The translations under genes were made by a program, and so were the position numbers. This document shows positions 31,748 to 39,857 of a stretch of DNA of 64,000 nt, piece after piece. Under the pieces are notes generated by a model that ran no database searches, had not been told where the DNA came from, and was given only the letters and a program-made list of their open reading frames with translations. The DNA lies in contig NZ_BOMQ01000032.1 of NCBI RefSeq assembly GCF_016862275.1, forward strand, positions 1 to 64,000. The letters are read 5' to 3'. This DNA is from Actinoplanes nipponensis. GTDB lineage: Bacteria; Actinomycetota; Actinomycetes; Mycobacteriales; Micromonosporaceae. The stretch's first letter is position 1; the number at the start of each line of letters is the position of its first letter.

Positions 31748-34486
31748 ATGTCTGCCCTCACGACCCGGCTCCGCCGTGCCCTGCCCCGAGTGACGCGGCG
31801 GCGGGTGGTGGCCGGTTCGGTGGCCCTCGTCCTGGTCGCCGCCCTGGTCGGCTGGGCCGCGCTGCCCGAACGCCGCTCCTGGACGGCGACGGACCAGCGC
31901 CTGACCGTGCTGTCCGGCCCGTCCGGCACCGAGCCGGTCGCTCTGGACACCCGGCTGTACCTGCCGTCCGACGGCGGCAAGGTGCCGGCGGTCCTGCTGG
32001 GCCACGGCTTCGGCGGCACCAAGAACTCGGTGCGCGACGACGCCGAGTCGCTGGCCGACCGCGGGTACGCCGTCCTGACCTGGACCGCGCGCGGCTTCGG
32101 AGCCAGCGGCGGCGAGATCCACCTGAACAGCCCGGACTACGAGGTCAGGGACGCGCAGCGGCTGCTGGACTGGCTCGCCGCCCAGCCCCGGGTGCGGACC
32201 GACGCCGCCGGGGACCCGCGGGTCGGGGTGGTCGGCGGCTCGTACGGCGGCGCCCTCGCGCTGCTGCTGGCCGCCCAGGACCCGCGCGTCGACGCGATCG
32301 TCCCGCTGATCACCTGGAACGACCTCGGCCGGGCCTTCTTCCCCCAGTCGGCGGCGGAGGTGACCACCCCCGGCGTCTTCAAGAAGAACTGGGCGGGACT
32401 GTTCTTCGGCAGCGGCGCGGAGTCCCCCGGCGGCCGGACGGACCCCGCCTGCGGCCGGTTCGCCGCCGACGTCTGCGCGGCGTACCTGAAGATGGCGACC
32501 ACCGGCACGCCGGACGCCGCCACCACCGCGCTGCTGCAGCGCTCCAGCCCCGCCCCGGTGCTGAACCGGATCAAGGCCCCCACGCTGCTCATCCAGGGCG
32601 CGGTGGACACGCTGTTCCCGCTGTCGGAGGCCGACGCCAACGCCAAGGGCATCGCCGCGACCGGCACGCCGGTCCGGGTCGCCTGGTTCACCGGCGGCCA
32701 CGACGGCGGCTCCGGCCCGCAGACCGACCAGGACCGCACCAAGTTCCTCACCGCCCAGTGGCTCGACCACTACGTGAGCCGGGACGGCGCGGCCCCGGAG
32801 AACAGCTTCACCTACTCGCGGGTGGCCGGGTTCAGCGCGCTGGACCGGGGGCTGGTCACCAACGGCTACTCCGACCCGGCGTACCCGGGGCTGACCGGGA
32901 CCGGCCGCGCGGACGTCACGGTGCGCGGCGCGGCGCAGCCGATCGCCAACCCGCCGAACGGCAACCCGGGCGGGCTCTCCTCGCTGCCCGGCGTGGGCGG
33001 CCAGCTCAGCTCGCTGCTCGGCAGCGTCGCCGGCGACCTGCCGGGCCAGCACGCGCAGTTCGACTCGGCGCCGGTCGCGGACGCGATCGAGGTGGTCGGC
33101 GCGCCCACCGTACGGCTGCGCGCGGCCTCGCCGACCGGCTCGGCGACGCTGTTCGTCAAGCTCTACGACGTCGACCCGAACGGCACCGCCACGCTCAGCG
33201 GCGGCCTGATCGCCCCGGTGCGGCTCACCGGGCTGCCCACCGACGTGGCCGCCGCCCGGCCGGTCACCGTGACGCTGCCGGCGATCGTCCGGCGGATCGA
33301 CGCCGGTCACCTCGTGCGGGTCACCGTGGCGACCTCGGACCAGGCGTTCCTGACCCCGCCGGATCCGGTCACCTACACGGTGGCGGTCGAGCCGGCGGTC
33401 ACCCTGCCCACGGCGGTGGGCACGCCGATCGCGAACCCCCAGGTGGTCTGGCGGTACGTGCTGCTGGCGGTGCTCGGGCTCATCGTCGCCGGGCTCGTGG
33501 TGGTGCTGATCGTGCGGCGCCGCCGGCTGCGGCGCCAGGACGCCCCGACGGTCGACGAATACGCCGAGACCCCGCTCGTCGTCCGGGGCCTGCGCAAGGC
33601 GTACGGGGACGGCTTCGTCGCCGTCGAGCGCGTCGACTTCACCGTCGAACGCGGCCAGGTCGTCGGCCTGCTCGGCCCCAACGGCGCCGGTAAGACGACG
33701 ACGCTGCGGGTGCTGATGGGCCTGACCATGCCGACCGAGGGCGACGCGCTGGTCTTCGGGCACCGCCTCGAGCCCGGCTCGCCGGTGCTGTCGCGGGTCG
33801 GCGCGCTGGTCGAGGGGCCGGGCTTCCTGCCGCACCTGACCGGGCTGCAGAACCTGCACGCGTACTGGCAGGCGACCGGCCGGCCGGCCGCGGACGCCCG
33901 CTTCGACGAGGCGTTGGAGATCGCCGGGCTGGGCGACTCGGTGCACCGCAGGACGAAGAACTACAGCCACGGCATGCGGCAGCGGCTGGCCATCGCCCAG
34001 GCCATGCTGGGCCTGCCCGAGCTGCTGGTGCTGGACGAGCCGACCGACGGGCTGGACCCGCCGCAGATCGCCGAGATGCGCCGGGTGCTGAAGCGCTACG
34101 CCACCGACGGCCGGGCGGTGCTGGTCTCCAGCCACCTGCTGGCCGAGGTCGAGCAGACCTGCACGCACGCGGTGGTGGTGAACAAGGGCCGGATCGTGGC
34201 GGCCGGCCCGGTCGAGGACATCGTCGGCGAGTCCCCGTCGGTGCAGCTCGACGTCTCCGACGTGGCGGCGGCCGAGCAGGTGCTGGCCGGGCTCAACGTG
34301 CGGTCGGTGACCCCGGAGGGCGCCACCGGGCTGATCGTCGACATGAACGGCACGCCGCGTACCGAGGTGGTCGCCTCGCTGGTGCGCGCCGGCGTCGGGG
34401 TGGACCGGGTGGTGCCCCGGCGGCGCCTGGAGGACGCGTTCCTGGCCCTGGTGGGCGACAACTCGCGAGGAAGTGGAGACCGATGA
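31748..34486 (+). CDS. secreted alpha/beta hydrolase fused to an ABC exporter ATPase
   Basis: 912 aa in one frame. TM1 (about 20-42) anchors an extracytoplasmic alpha/beta hydrolase of the CocE/S15 peptidase type: oxyanion segment LLGHGFGG (near 83), nucleophile GGSYGG (Ser165), an acid in the DTLFPLSEAD block and a His in FTGGHDGG. A jelly-roll-like C-terminal region runs to about residue 560. TM2 (about 568-590) is followed by a basic stop (RRRRLRRQ). The cytoplasmic half is an ABC ATPase: Walker A GPNGAGKTTT (near 645), signature YSHGMRQRL, Walker B LLVLDEPTDGLDP, and SSHLL. ATGA couples it to the next permease. The likely job is coupled export and processing or release of a product; the substrate is unknown. 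Confidence 0.92.
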   Translation: MSALTTRLRRALPRVTRRRVVAGSVALVLVAALVGWAALPERRSWTATDQRLTVLSGPSGTEPVALDTRLYLPSDGGKVPAVLLGHGFGGTKNSVRDDAESLADRGYAVLTWTARGFGASGGEIHLNSPDYEVRDAQRLLDWLAAQPRVRTDAAGDPRVGVVGGSYGGALALLLAAQDPRVDAIVPLITWNDLGRAFFPQSAAEVTTPGVFKKNWAGLFFGSGAESPGGRTDPACGRFAADVCAAYLKMATTGTPDAATTALLQRSSPAPVLNRIKAPTLLIQGAVDTLFPLSEADANAKGIAATGTPVRVAWFTGGHDGGSGPQTDQDRTKFLTAQWLDHYVSRDGAAPENSFTYSRVAGFSALDRGLVTNGYSDPAYPGLTGTGRADVTVRGAAQPIANPPNGNPGGLSSLPGVGGQLSSLLGSVAGDLPGQHAQFDSAPVADAIEVVGAPTVRLRAASPTGSATLFVKLYDVDPNGTATLSGGLIAPVRLTGLPTDVAAARPVTVTLPAIVRRIDAGHLVRVTVATSDQAFLTPPDPVTYTVAVEPAVTLPTAVGTPIANPQVVWRYVLLAVLGLIVAGLVVVLIVRRRRLRRQDAPTVDEYAETPLVVRGLRKAYGDGFVAVERVDFTVERGQVVGLLGPNGAGKTTTLRVLMGLTMPTEGDALVFGHRLEPGSPVLSRVGALVEGPGFLPHLTGLQNLHAYWQATGRPAADARFDEALEIAGLGDSVHRRTKNYSHGMRQRLAIAQAMLGLPELLVLDEPTDGLDPPQIAEMRRVLKRYATDGRAVLVSSHLLAEVEQTCTHAVVVNKGRIVAAGPVEDIVGESPSVQLDVSDVAAAEQVLAGLNVRSVTPEGATGLIVDMNGTPRTEVVASLVRAGVGVDRVVPRRRLEDAFLALVGDNSRGSGDR

Positions 34487-35337
34487 GCGCGGCTGCGACG
34501 GGCTACCGGGCAACGGCCACGATGCCGATCCTGGCCGAGGTACGCCGGCAGGCCTCCCGCCGCCGGACCCAGCTGGCCCTGGGCTTCATGGCCCTGCTGC
34601 CGGTGATCATCCTGCTGGCCTTCGAGTTCGGCGGGGACGGCGACGACGACAACGGCGGCGGGGCGTTCGCCAGCCTGGTCGACCTGGCCACCTCGGGCGG
34701 GCTGAACTTCGCCCTGTTCAGCATCTTCGTGTCGGCCGGCTTCCTGCTGGTCGTGGTGGTCGCGCTGTTCTGCGGCGACACGGTGGCCAGCGAGGCGAGC
34801 TGGGGCAGCCTGCGGTACCTGCTGGCCGTACCGGTGCCGCGGGCCCGGCTGCTCGGCGTCAAGCTCATCGTGGCCCTGGGCTACTCGCTGCTGGCGCTGC
34901 TGACCCTGGCCGGCACGGCTCTGCTGATCGGCACCCTGCGGTACGGCTGGCACCCGCTGGGCAGCACGGTGGCGGCGGAGATCCCGGCCGGCGAGGGGGT
35001 GCTGCGCCTGCTGGCGATCCTCGGCTACCTGGCGGTGGTGCTGCTGGTGGTGGCCGGGCTGGCCTTCCTGCTGTCGGTGCTGACGGACGCGGCGCTGGGC
35101 GCGGTGGGCGGGGCGGTGCTGCTCTGGATCCTCTCCGGCATCCTCGACCAGATCACGGCGCTGGGCTCGATCCGCAACTTCCTGCCGACGCACTACAGCG
35201 ACGCGTGGCTGGGCCTGCTGTCGACGCCGGTGCAGACGGATGACGTGGTGAAGGGCGCGATCTCGGCGGTCTGCTACGCGACGGTGTTCTGGGCGCTGGC
35301 GTTCTACCGCTTCACCCGCAAGGACATCACCTCCTGA
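34483..35337 (+). CDS. ABC-2 type permease partner of the hydrolase-ABC protein
   Basis: A 284-aa membrane protein with about six TM segments: LALGFMALLPVIILLAFEFG, then an extracytoplasmic acidic loop DGDDDNGGG, FALFSIFVSAGFLLVVVVALF, and the E-A-S-W-G-S-L-R-Y-L-L family block after it. It ends ALAFYRFTRKDIT, a usual permease end. It overlaps the preceding ATPase by ATGA, so the two subunits are made together. As a single half-size permease it would be expected to dimerise. No further transporter subunit is nearby. Confidence 0.9.
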   Translation: MSAAATGYRATATMPILAEVRRQASRRRTQLALGFMALLPVIILLAFEFGGDGDDDNGGGAFASLVDLATSGGLNFALFSIFVSAGFLLVVVVALFCGDTVASEASWGSLRYLLAVPVPRARLLGVKLIVALGYSLLALLTLAGTALLIGTLRYGWHPLGSTVAAEIPAGEGVLRLLAILGYLAVVLLVVAGLAFLLSVLTDAALGAVGGAVLLWILSGILDQITALGSIRNFLPTHYSDAWLGLLSTPVQTDDVVKGAISAVCYATVFWALAFYRFTRKDITS

Positions 35338-35350
35338 GGGTGCCCTCGGT

Positions 35351-35365
35351 GTGCGATTATCGCAC
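35351..35365. promoter_or_regulatory. perfect palindrome before the XRE-ImmA gene
   Basis: GTGCGATTATCGCAC has perfect 7-bp arms around a single central base and ends 1 bp before the ATG at 35367. It contains the AT-rich GATTAT that could act as -10. A perfect XRE-type operator in this position predicts tight autorepression of the two-gene unit. Confidence 0.7.
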
Positions 35366-35366
35366 C

Positions 35367-36452
35367 ATGGGGCAGCAGGACTGGAGCGACGTCGGCGATC
35401 GCGTGCAGGCCGCGCGGACGGCTGCGGGCATGTCGCAGGGCGAGCTGGCCGACGCCATCGGACTCGATCGCACCATGGTCGCGAAGATCGAGTCGGGTGC
35501 CCGCCGGGTGGACGCCCTGGAGCTCGCCCGGCTGGCTGCCACCCTGCGGGTCCCGATGGCGCACTTCCTAGAGGCTCAGCCGGTCGTCCTCTCGCGGCGC
35601 GCCGTCGCGCTGACCAACGACACCGACAGCGAAGCCGGCCGCGAATCGAACCTGCTCGATGTCGCCCTCGAGGGGTGGATCCGCGAATTGCGGCAACTCA
35701 TCGGCCTGGGCCTGCTCACGCCCGGCCGGATCCTGGCGTACCCCTCGCCCGTCGCTTCCGCCGACGACGCGCGCCGAGCGGCCCGCTGGCTCCGTGACAA
35801 GCTGGGGGCCGGCAGCGAGCCGGTGGACAGCCTGGTACGCCTGTGCCAGCAGGCCGGCCAGTACGTGCTCGTCACCGAACTGCGCGGCGACGGAGCGTCC
35901 GCCGTCGACGGCGATCTGGGCGCTGCCGTGGTCAGCAGCAAAGGCGACCCGGGACGTCGTCGTGCCACGGCCGCTCACGAACTCGGCCACCTCGTGCTCG
36001 GTGACGAGTATTCGAGTGACATCGGCGTCCATGCCTCACGCGCGGAGCGGGAGGCGATCATCGATGCGTTCGCCGCCGAGGTGCTCCTGCCGATCGCCAC
36101 GTTCCCCGGAGCCGACCGGAGCGGAGCCGTTTCTCGTGATCAGCTCCTGCATCTCGCGGCCACGTACCGGACCTCGTGGTCCCTGACGATCAAGCAGGCG
36201 GAGGCCGCAGGGCTCGACGTCCCGAAGCGATGGGCACGGACGAATCCCACGAAGGCGGAGTTCCTGGAGGCGCTGGGCTGGACGCCGCAACCCGACCTGG
36301 AGTCGGTTCGGGTGCCGCCGGCCTTCGCCCACGCCGTCATGCAGGCATGGCGAACCGGCCGGATCACCCGGCGCCGGGCGGTGGAGCTGATGCACGGTCA
36401 GATCCAGGAAGGTGACCTGCCCCCTGAAGCGGAAGCCGACCTCGCCCCATGA
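35367..36452 (+). CDS. XRE-ImmA/IrrE regulator-peptidase
   Basis: 361 aa. The Cro/C1-type HTH at residues about 8-65 (VQAARTAAGMSQGELADAIG, LDRTMVAKIESGARRV) is followed by an ImmA/IrrE (DUF955) metallopeptidase domain at about 130-260 with AAHELGHLVLG (HExxH near 204). A downstream DAFAAEVLLP carries the third ligand Glu region. Such two-domain proteins act as antitoxins or as switches for mobile elements. ATG 35367 follows a perfect palindrome that doubles as promoter; an upstream GTG in-frame start would include that palindrome. Codon third positions are less GC-rich than in neighbours, suggesting transfer. It overlaps the PIN gene by ATGA. Confidence 0.9.
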   Translation: MGQQDWSDVGDRVQAARTAAGMSQGELADAIGLDRTMVAKIESGARRVDALELARLAATLRVPMAHFLEAQPVVLSRRAVALTNDTDSEAGRESNLLDVALEGWIRELRQLIGLGLLTPGRILAYPSPVASADDARRAARWLRDKLGAGSEPVDSLVRLCQQAGQYVLVTELRGDGASAVDGDLGAAVVSSKGDPGRRRATAAHELGHLVLGDEYSSDIGVHASRAEREAIIDAFAAEVLLPIATFPGADRSGAVSRDQLLHLAATYRTSWSLTIKQAEAAGLDVPKRWARTNPTKAEFLEALGWTPQPDLESVRVPPAFAHAVMQAWRTGRITRRRAVELMHGQIQEGDLPPEAEADLAP

Positions 36453-37006
36453 GCGCGTCGAACCCCGCCATGCCGGTCACGCACCGACTGTTCTTCGACA
36501 CGATGTGCCTGTCCCATTTCGCCCGCACCGATCGGCTCGACGTCCTGCACGACCTGTTCATCGAACACGAATGCTGGACCACGACGGTGGTCCGGAGTGA
36601 ACTCGCGGACGGAACGGCAACGCACCCGTCGCTGGGACAAGTGCTCAACCTCGAATGGCTGCGGACGGCGAGCCTGGATGCCTTGGCCGATCTTCGCTGC
36701 TTCGTCAAATGGACCGACCGGCTGGGCTCCGTCGAGCGAGGTCTGGGGGAAGCCAGCGTGTTCGCGGCCGCGGAGTTGCGCAACGGCACCGCGATCACCG
36801 ATGACCGGGACGCCACCAAGGTGGCCCGTCAGTACGGCGCTGAGGTCCACGGCACCGTCTGGCTTCTCGCGCAGGCTTGCCGATCGGGCAAGCTGACTCC
36901 CGTGGCAGCAGGAAATGTCATCGACGCCCTGCGCGGCGAAGGAGCCCGGCTGCCGTGCACCGGTAGCGAGTTCCCGGGCTTCGCCACCCGGCACGGGATC
37001 CTCTGA
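36449..37006 (+). CDS. PIN-domain protein, probable toxin partner of XRE-ImmA
   Basis: 185 aa. HRLFFDTMCLSHFAR places an Asp in the first strand. GLGEASVFAAAELRNGTAITDDRDATKVAR gives the central E...E and the D-D-x-D block of PIN nucleases, and the fold ends before a Gly-rich tail. PIN toxins cut RNA; antitoxin pairing with an ImmA-type protein is seen in other bacteria. It is translationally coupled to the preceding gene and followed by a terminator, so the two make a closed bicistronic unit. Toxicity is inferred. Base composition resembles its partner rather than the flanks. Confidence 0.82.
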   Translation: MSASNPAMPVTHRLFFDTMCLSHFARTDRLDVLHDLFIEHECWTTTVVRSELADGTATHPSLGQVLNLEWLRTASLDALADLRCFVKWTDRLGSVERGLGEASVFAAAELRNGTAITDDRDATKVARQYGAEVHGTVWLLAQACRSGKLTPVAAGNVIDALRGEGARLPCTGSEFPGFATRHGIL

Positions 37007-37014
37007 GACGCGAA

Positions 37015-37046
37015 GCGGCGGCCCACCCCGCCAGGTGGACCGCCGC
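37015..37046. terminator. hairpin between PIN gene and DUF305 gene
   Basis: GCGGCGGCCCACC (37015-37027) pairs with GGTGGACCGCCGC (37034-37046), one C-A mismatch, loop of 6 nt. It lies between two convergent genes and can end both transcripts. Confidence 0.65.
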
Positions 37047-37061
37047 TGGTCTGGTTGCCGC

Positions 37062-37649
37062 TCAGCTGTTCATGAGCTGCAGCATCTGCTTGATCTGATC
37101 CGCCCGCGACGCCCGCACCCGCTCCGCGAACGCCTTCGCCTCCGCGTTGCTGCCCTTGGTCGTCTCCAGCTGAGCCATCTCCACCGCATTGTGCTGGTGG
37201 GCGACGAACAAGTTCAGGAACGCCGTCTCGAACGCCGCGCCCTTGGCCTGCTTCAGGGCCGCGATCTCCTCGTCCCCGGTCGCCGGGAGGCCGCCGTGGT
37301 CGGCGTGGGCGCTCGGGGCGTGGTCCACTGTGGCCGGCGCCGACCACTGCTGGAGCCAGCCGGTCATCAGCTTGACCTCGTCGGCCTGGGTCACGTCGAT
37401 GGCCTGGGCCAGGGTACGGATCTCGGCGCGGGTCGCCTTCCGCTCGGCCAGCCGGACCATGTCCAGGCCCTGCTGGTGGTGGGCCACCATCATCTGCAGG
37501 TACATCACGTCGGTGGCGTTGTGCGCGCCCTCGGCCTGCACCACCGCCTCGGCCGCCGTCACCTGGGCGGGCTGCGCCTGTTTGGCCGTGCCGCATCCGC
37601 CGAGCAGCAGGGCGCCCGCGAGCAGGACCGTCGCGTACCGGTGCTTCAC
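37062..37649 (-). CDS. DUF305 lipoprotein
   Basis: 195 aa. The signal peptide ends in LLLGGC (lipobox Cys19). The DUF305 four-helix-like core follows with its paired His blocks: MMVAHHQQGLDMVRLAE (near 55) and LFVAHQHNAVEMAQLE (near 150). Methionine-rich motifs suit metal binding; copper binding is known for related secreted DUF305 proteins such as CopM. GTG 37649 overlaps the stop of the upstream lytic polysaccharide monooxygenase gene by GTGA, so the two are translated together. A role in supplying or buffering copper for the monooxygenase is inferred. It ends at the shared terminator with the PIN gene. Confidence 0.9.
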   Translation of the reverse strand: MKHRYATVLLAGALLLGGCGTAKQAQPAQVTAAEAVVQAEGAHNATDVMYLQMMVAHHQQGLDMVRLAERKATRAEIRTLAQAIDVTQADEVKLMTGWLQQWSAPATVDHAPSAHADHGGLPATGDEEIAALKQAKGAAFETAFLNLFVAHQHNAVEMAQLETTKGSNAEAKAFAERVRASRADQIKQMLQLMNS

Positions 37650-38440
37650 AGCGGCAGCCAGAGGGCGAGGGTGTAGATCGACGGCTCCCAGCTGCGGATC
37701 GACGAGTGCGACTGGCGGCACTGGTACGTCTTGCCGGCGTAGGTCACCTTGTCGCCGGTGCGGTACGCCACGCCCGGCGCCCAGGCCGCGCCCGGCTGGG
37801 CGATGGGGACCGCGGGCGCCTTGGTGATCGGAGCCGTGGTCGGCTTGACGGTCGGCGGAGCGGTGGTCGGTGCGGTGGTGGGAGCGGTGGTGGGAGCGGT
37901 GGGCGGGGTCGTGCCGCCGGAGCCGCCGCTGCCGCCCACGTTCAGGTCGATGCAGCTGTAGAACGCCATCGGGGTGTCGCCGATGTTCCAGACCGCCAGC
38001 ACCTTCTGCCGGCCCGGGAACGCGCTCAGGTCGACGTTGTGCGTGACGACCGCGTCGGGCTGGGCGTTGCCGCCGTCGACCGTCGCCACCTTCTTGTCGC
38101 CGATGAAGTATTCCCAGTTGCTGGTGCGGTGCCGGGCCGTCATCACCCAGGTGAAGGTGACCTTGGAGCCGACCGCCTTGGCCGGCCAGTTGCGGCTCTC
38201 GTCGGCCAGCACCGAGAAGCCGGCCACGCCGCCGTTGCAGGACCGCTGTCCCTTGGGGGCCTCGACGCTCTGCGGCTCGAACTGGATGGCGCCGCAGTCG
38301 GCGACCGCACCGGACGCGCACAGCGCCTGCCGGCTGGGCGGGGCGGAGACGTAGCCGTGCGCCAGGGCGGGCGAGGCCGCGACCAGGGTCGAGCCGAGTG
38401 CTCCCGCTACCACCAGCGGATAGGCGATGGACCTGCGCAT
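37646..38440 (-). CDS. AA10 lytic polysaccharide monooxygenase with C-terminal chitin-binding module
   Basis: 264 aa. The signal peptide (1-27, cut after ASPALA) exposes His28, the N-terminal copper ligand of the histidine brace, starting HGYVSAPPSRQALC. The second ligand is in TARHRTSNWEYF (about 125). Copper-dependent oxidative cleavage of chitin or cellulose is the family activity. A Gly/Ser/Thr/Pro linker with PTTAPTTAP repeats (about 190-215) leads to a CBM5/12 module (WAPGVAYRTGDKVTYAGKTYQC to the end). ATG 38440 begins a clean signal peptide; upstream in-frame residues do not fit one. It is coupled by GTGA to the DUF305 gene downstream. Confidence 0.94.
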   Translation of the reverse strand: MRRSIAYPLVVAGALGSTLVAASPALAHGYVSAPPSRQALCASGAVADCGAIQFEPQSVEAPKGQRSCNGGVAGFSVLADESRNWPAKAVGSKVTFTWVMTARHRTSNWEYFIGDKKVATVDGGNAQPDAVVTHNVDLSAFPGRQKVLAVWNIGDTPMAFYSCIDLNVGGSGGSGGTTPPTAPTTAPTTAPTTAPPTVKPTTAPITKAPAVPIAQPGAAWAPGVAYRTGDKVTYAGKTYQCRQSHSSIRSWEPSIYTLALWLPL

Positions 38441-38531
38441 CGTCGCGTGTCTCCCCACATGTCGTCCGGTGCTGACGGCGGGAAACGTAACGGGGCTTTC
38501 CATAAAGAAGCCTTAACGGAACCGGAAACAA

Positions 38532-39857
38532 TCATGAAGCGGCGCCCCGGCGGCGCCGGCCCGGCGGGGCGGCCACGACCCGGTCACCCTCCGGTACGGG
38601 CAACCGCATCGCGATCCGGGCGCCGCCGAGCGGGCCGCGCTCGATGACCAGCCGCCCACCGGCCGCCTCGGCGACCCGGCGCACGATGTCCAGGCCGAGC
38701 CCCGACGAGCCGGCCCCGCTGACCCCCCGTTGCACCGCGGCGGCCGGATCGCTGATCCCCGGCCCGGCGTCGTCCACGAGCAGGCCCTCGTCGGAGACCG
38801 TGACCCGGAAGGCCACCCCCTCGGGAGTGTGCGCGAAGACGTTGCCGAGCAGGGCGTCCACGGCCAGGATCAGCTCGCTGCGGGGCAGCGGCACCGGTAC
38901 GGGATGATCGCCGCCCACCACCTGCCACGGCCGCGCCTGGTCCTCGGCCAGCGCGGACCAGAACGCCAGCCGCTCGGCCAGCACCTCGACCAGGTCCGAA
39001 CGCTGCGCGCCGCGGGCCTCGACGCCGAGCCGGGCCCCCGCGATGATCGCTTCGAGTTCCTCGTCGAGCATGTCGCAGGCCTGGCGCATCCGGTCCGCGA
39101 TCAGGCCGGGCGGCATCGTCTCCGCGTCCAGCCGCAGCGCGGTCAGCGGCGTCCGCAGCCGGTGCGACAGGTCGGCCGCCAGTTCCCGTTCGGCGTCCAG
39201 CAGCCGGCGCAGGTCACCGGCCATCGCGTTGAAGGCCATGGCGGCGTCCCGCAGCTCGGGCGGCCCGGACGGGGTGACCCGGGCGGTGAGCTCGCCCGCG
39301 CCGAGCCGGCGGCTGGAGCCGGCCAGCTCCCGGGTGGCCCGCACCAGCTTGCTGCCGAGCCGGTCGGCCACCAGCACCGAGCCGGCCACCAGCGCCACGG
39401 CCAGGCCGCCCAGCGCCAGCCAGGCCGGCCACACCCCGCGCCGCATCTCGGCTTCGGGCACGTACACCTCGATGACCACGGCCCGGCCGTCGCTGAGCAC
39501 GCTGGGTTGCAGGTAGGCGACGCCGCCGGCGGCGGTGGCGGTCACCGGCCGCCGGTACGCGGTCGCCGAGGCCACGTCCGCGCCGGTCACGTGGGTGGCG
39601 CCGACCGGGGCGATGCCGGGCAGGTGCACCGCCAGCCGCCCGGCGCTGCCGGCCACCGTGCTGGCCACCGCGCTGGTCAGCAGCTTCGGGTCGGCGTCCA
39701 CGGCCAGCGCGGCGACCATGGCCGCGGCCTGCTGGCGGGCGTCGCCGATGGCCCGGTCGTGGGCGATCTGCCGGGTCGCGAAGGTCAGCGGCACCAGGAA
39801 GGCCAGCGCCACCATGGAGGTGATGGCCAGCGCGAGCCGGTTCAGTTCCCACCTCAC
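38532..39857 (-). CDS. HAMP-type sensor histidine kinase
   Basis: 441 aa. Two TM helices (about 10-30 and 140-165) bracket an extracytoplasmic sensor of about 110 residues. A HAMP linker follows (RLGAGELTARVTPSGPPELRDAAMAFN near 195). The H box is LAADLSHRLRTPLTALRLD (phospho-His near 231) and the catalytic domain has an N box around ALLGNVFAHTPEG, a G box in DAGPGISDP and G2 in SGLGLDIVRRVAEAAGG. GTG 39857 overlaps the response regulator stop by GTGA, so the pair is co-translated. Stimulus unknown. Confidence 0.93.
   Translation of the reverse strand: MRWELNRLALAITSMVALAFLVPLTFATRQIAHDRAIGDARQQAAAMVAALAVDADPKLLTSAVASTVAGSAGRLAVHLPGIAPVGATHVTGADVASATAYRRPVTATAAGGVAYLQPSVLSDGRAVVIEVYVPEAEMRRGVWPAWLALGGLAVALVAGSVLVADRLGSKLVRATRELAGSSRRLGAGELTARVTPSGPPELRDAAMAFNAMAGDLRRLLDAERELAADLSHRLRTPLTALRLDAETMPPGLIADRMRQACDMLDEELEAIIAGARLGVEARGAQRSDLVEVLAERLAFWSALAEDQARPWQVVGGDHPVPVPLPRSELILAVDALLGNVFAHTPEGVAFRVTVSDEGLLVDDAGPGISDPAAAVQRGVSGAGSSGLGLDIVRRVAEAAGGRLVIERGPLGGARIAMRLPVPEGDRVVAAPPGRRRRGAAS

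Noticed and set aside
35340-35366. Upstream GTG start for the XRE-ImmA gene at 35340
   Set aside because: It would translate the perfect palindrome and promoter; ATG 35367 directly after the palindrome is preferred.
37646-38531. Extending the DUF305 frame across the LPMO gene (489 codons)
   Set aside because: The frame is open by GC bias only; the GTG at 37649 starts a clean lipoprotein signal peptide and overlaps the LPMO stop in GTGA.
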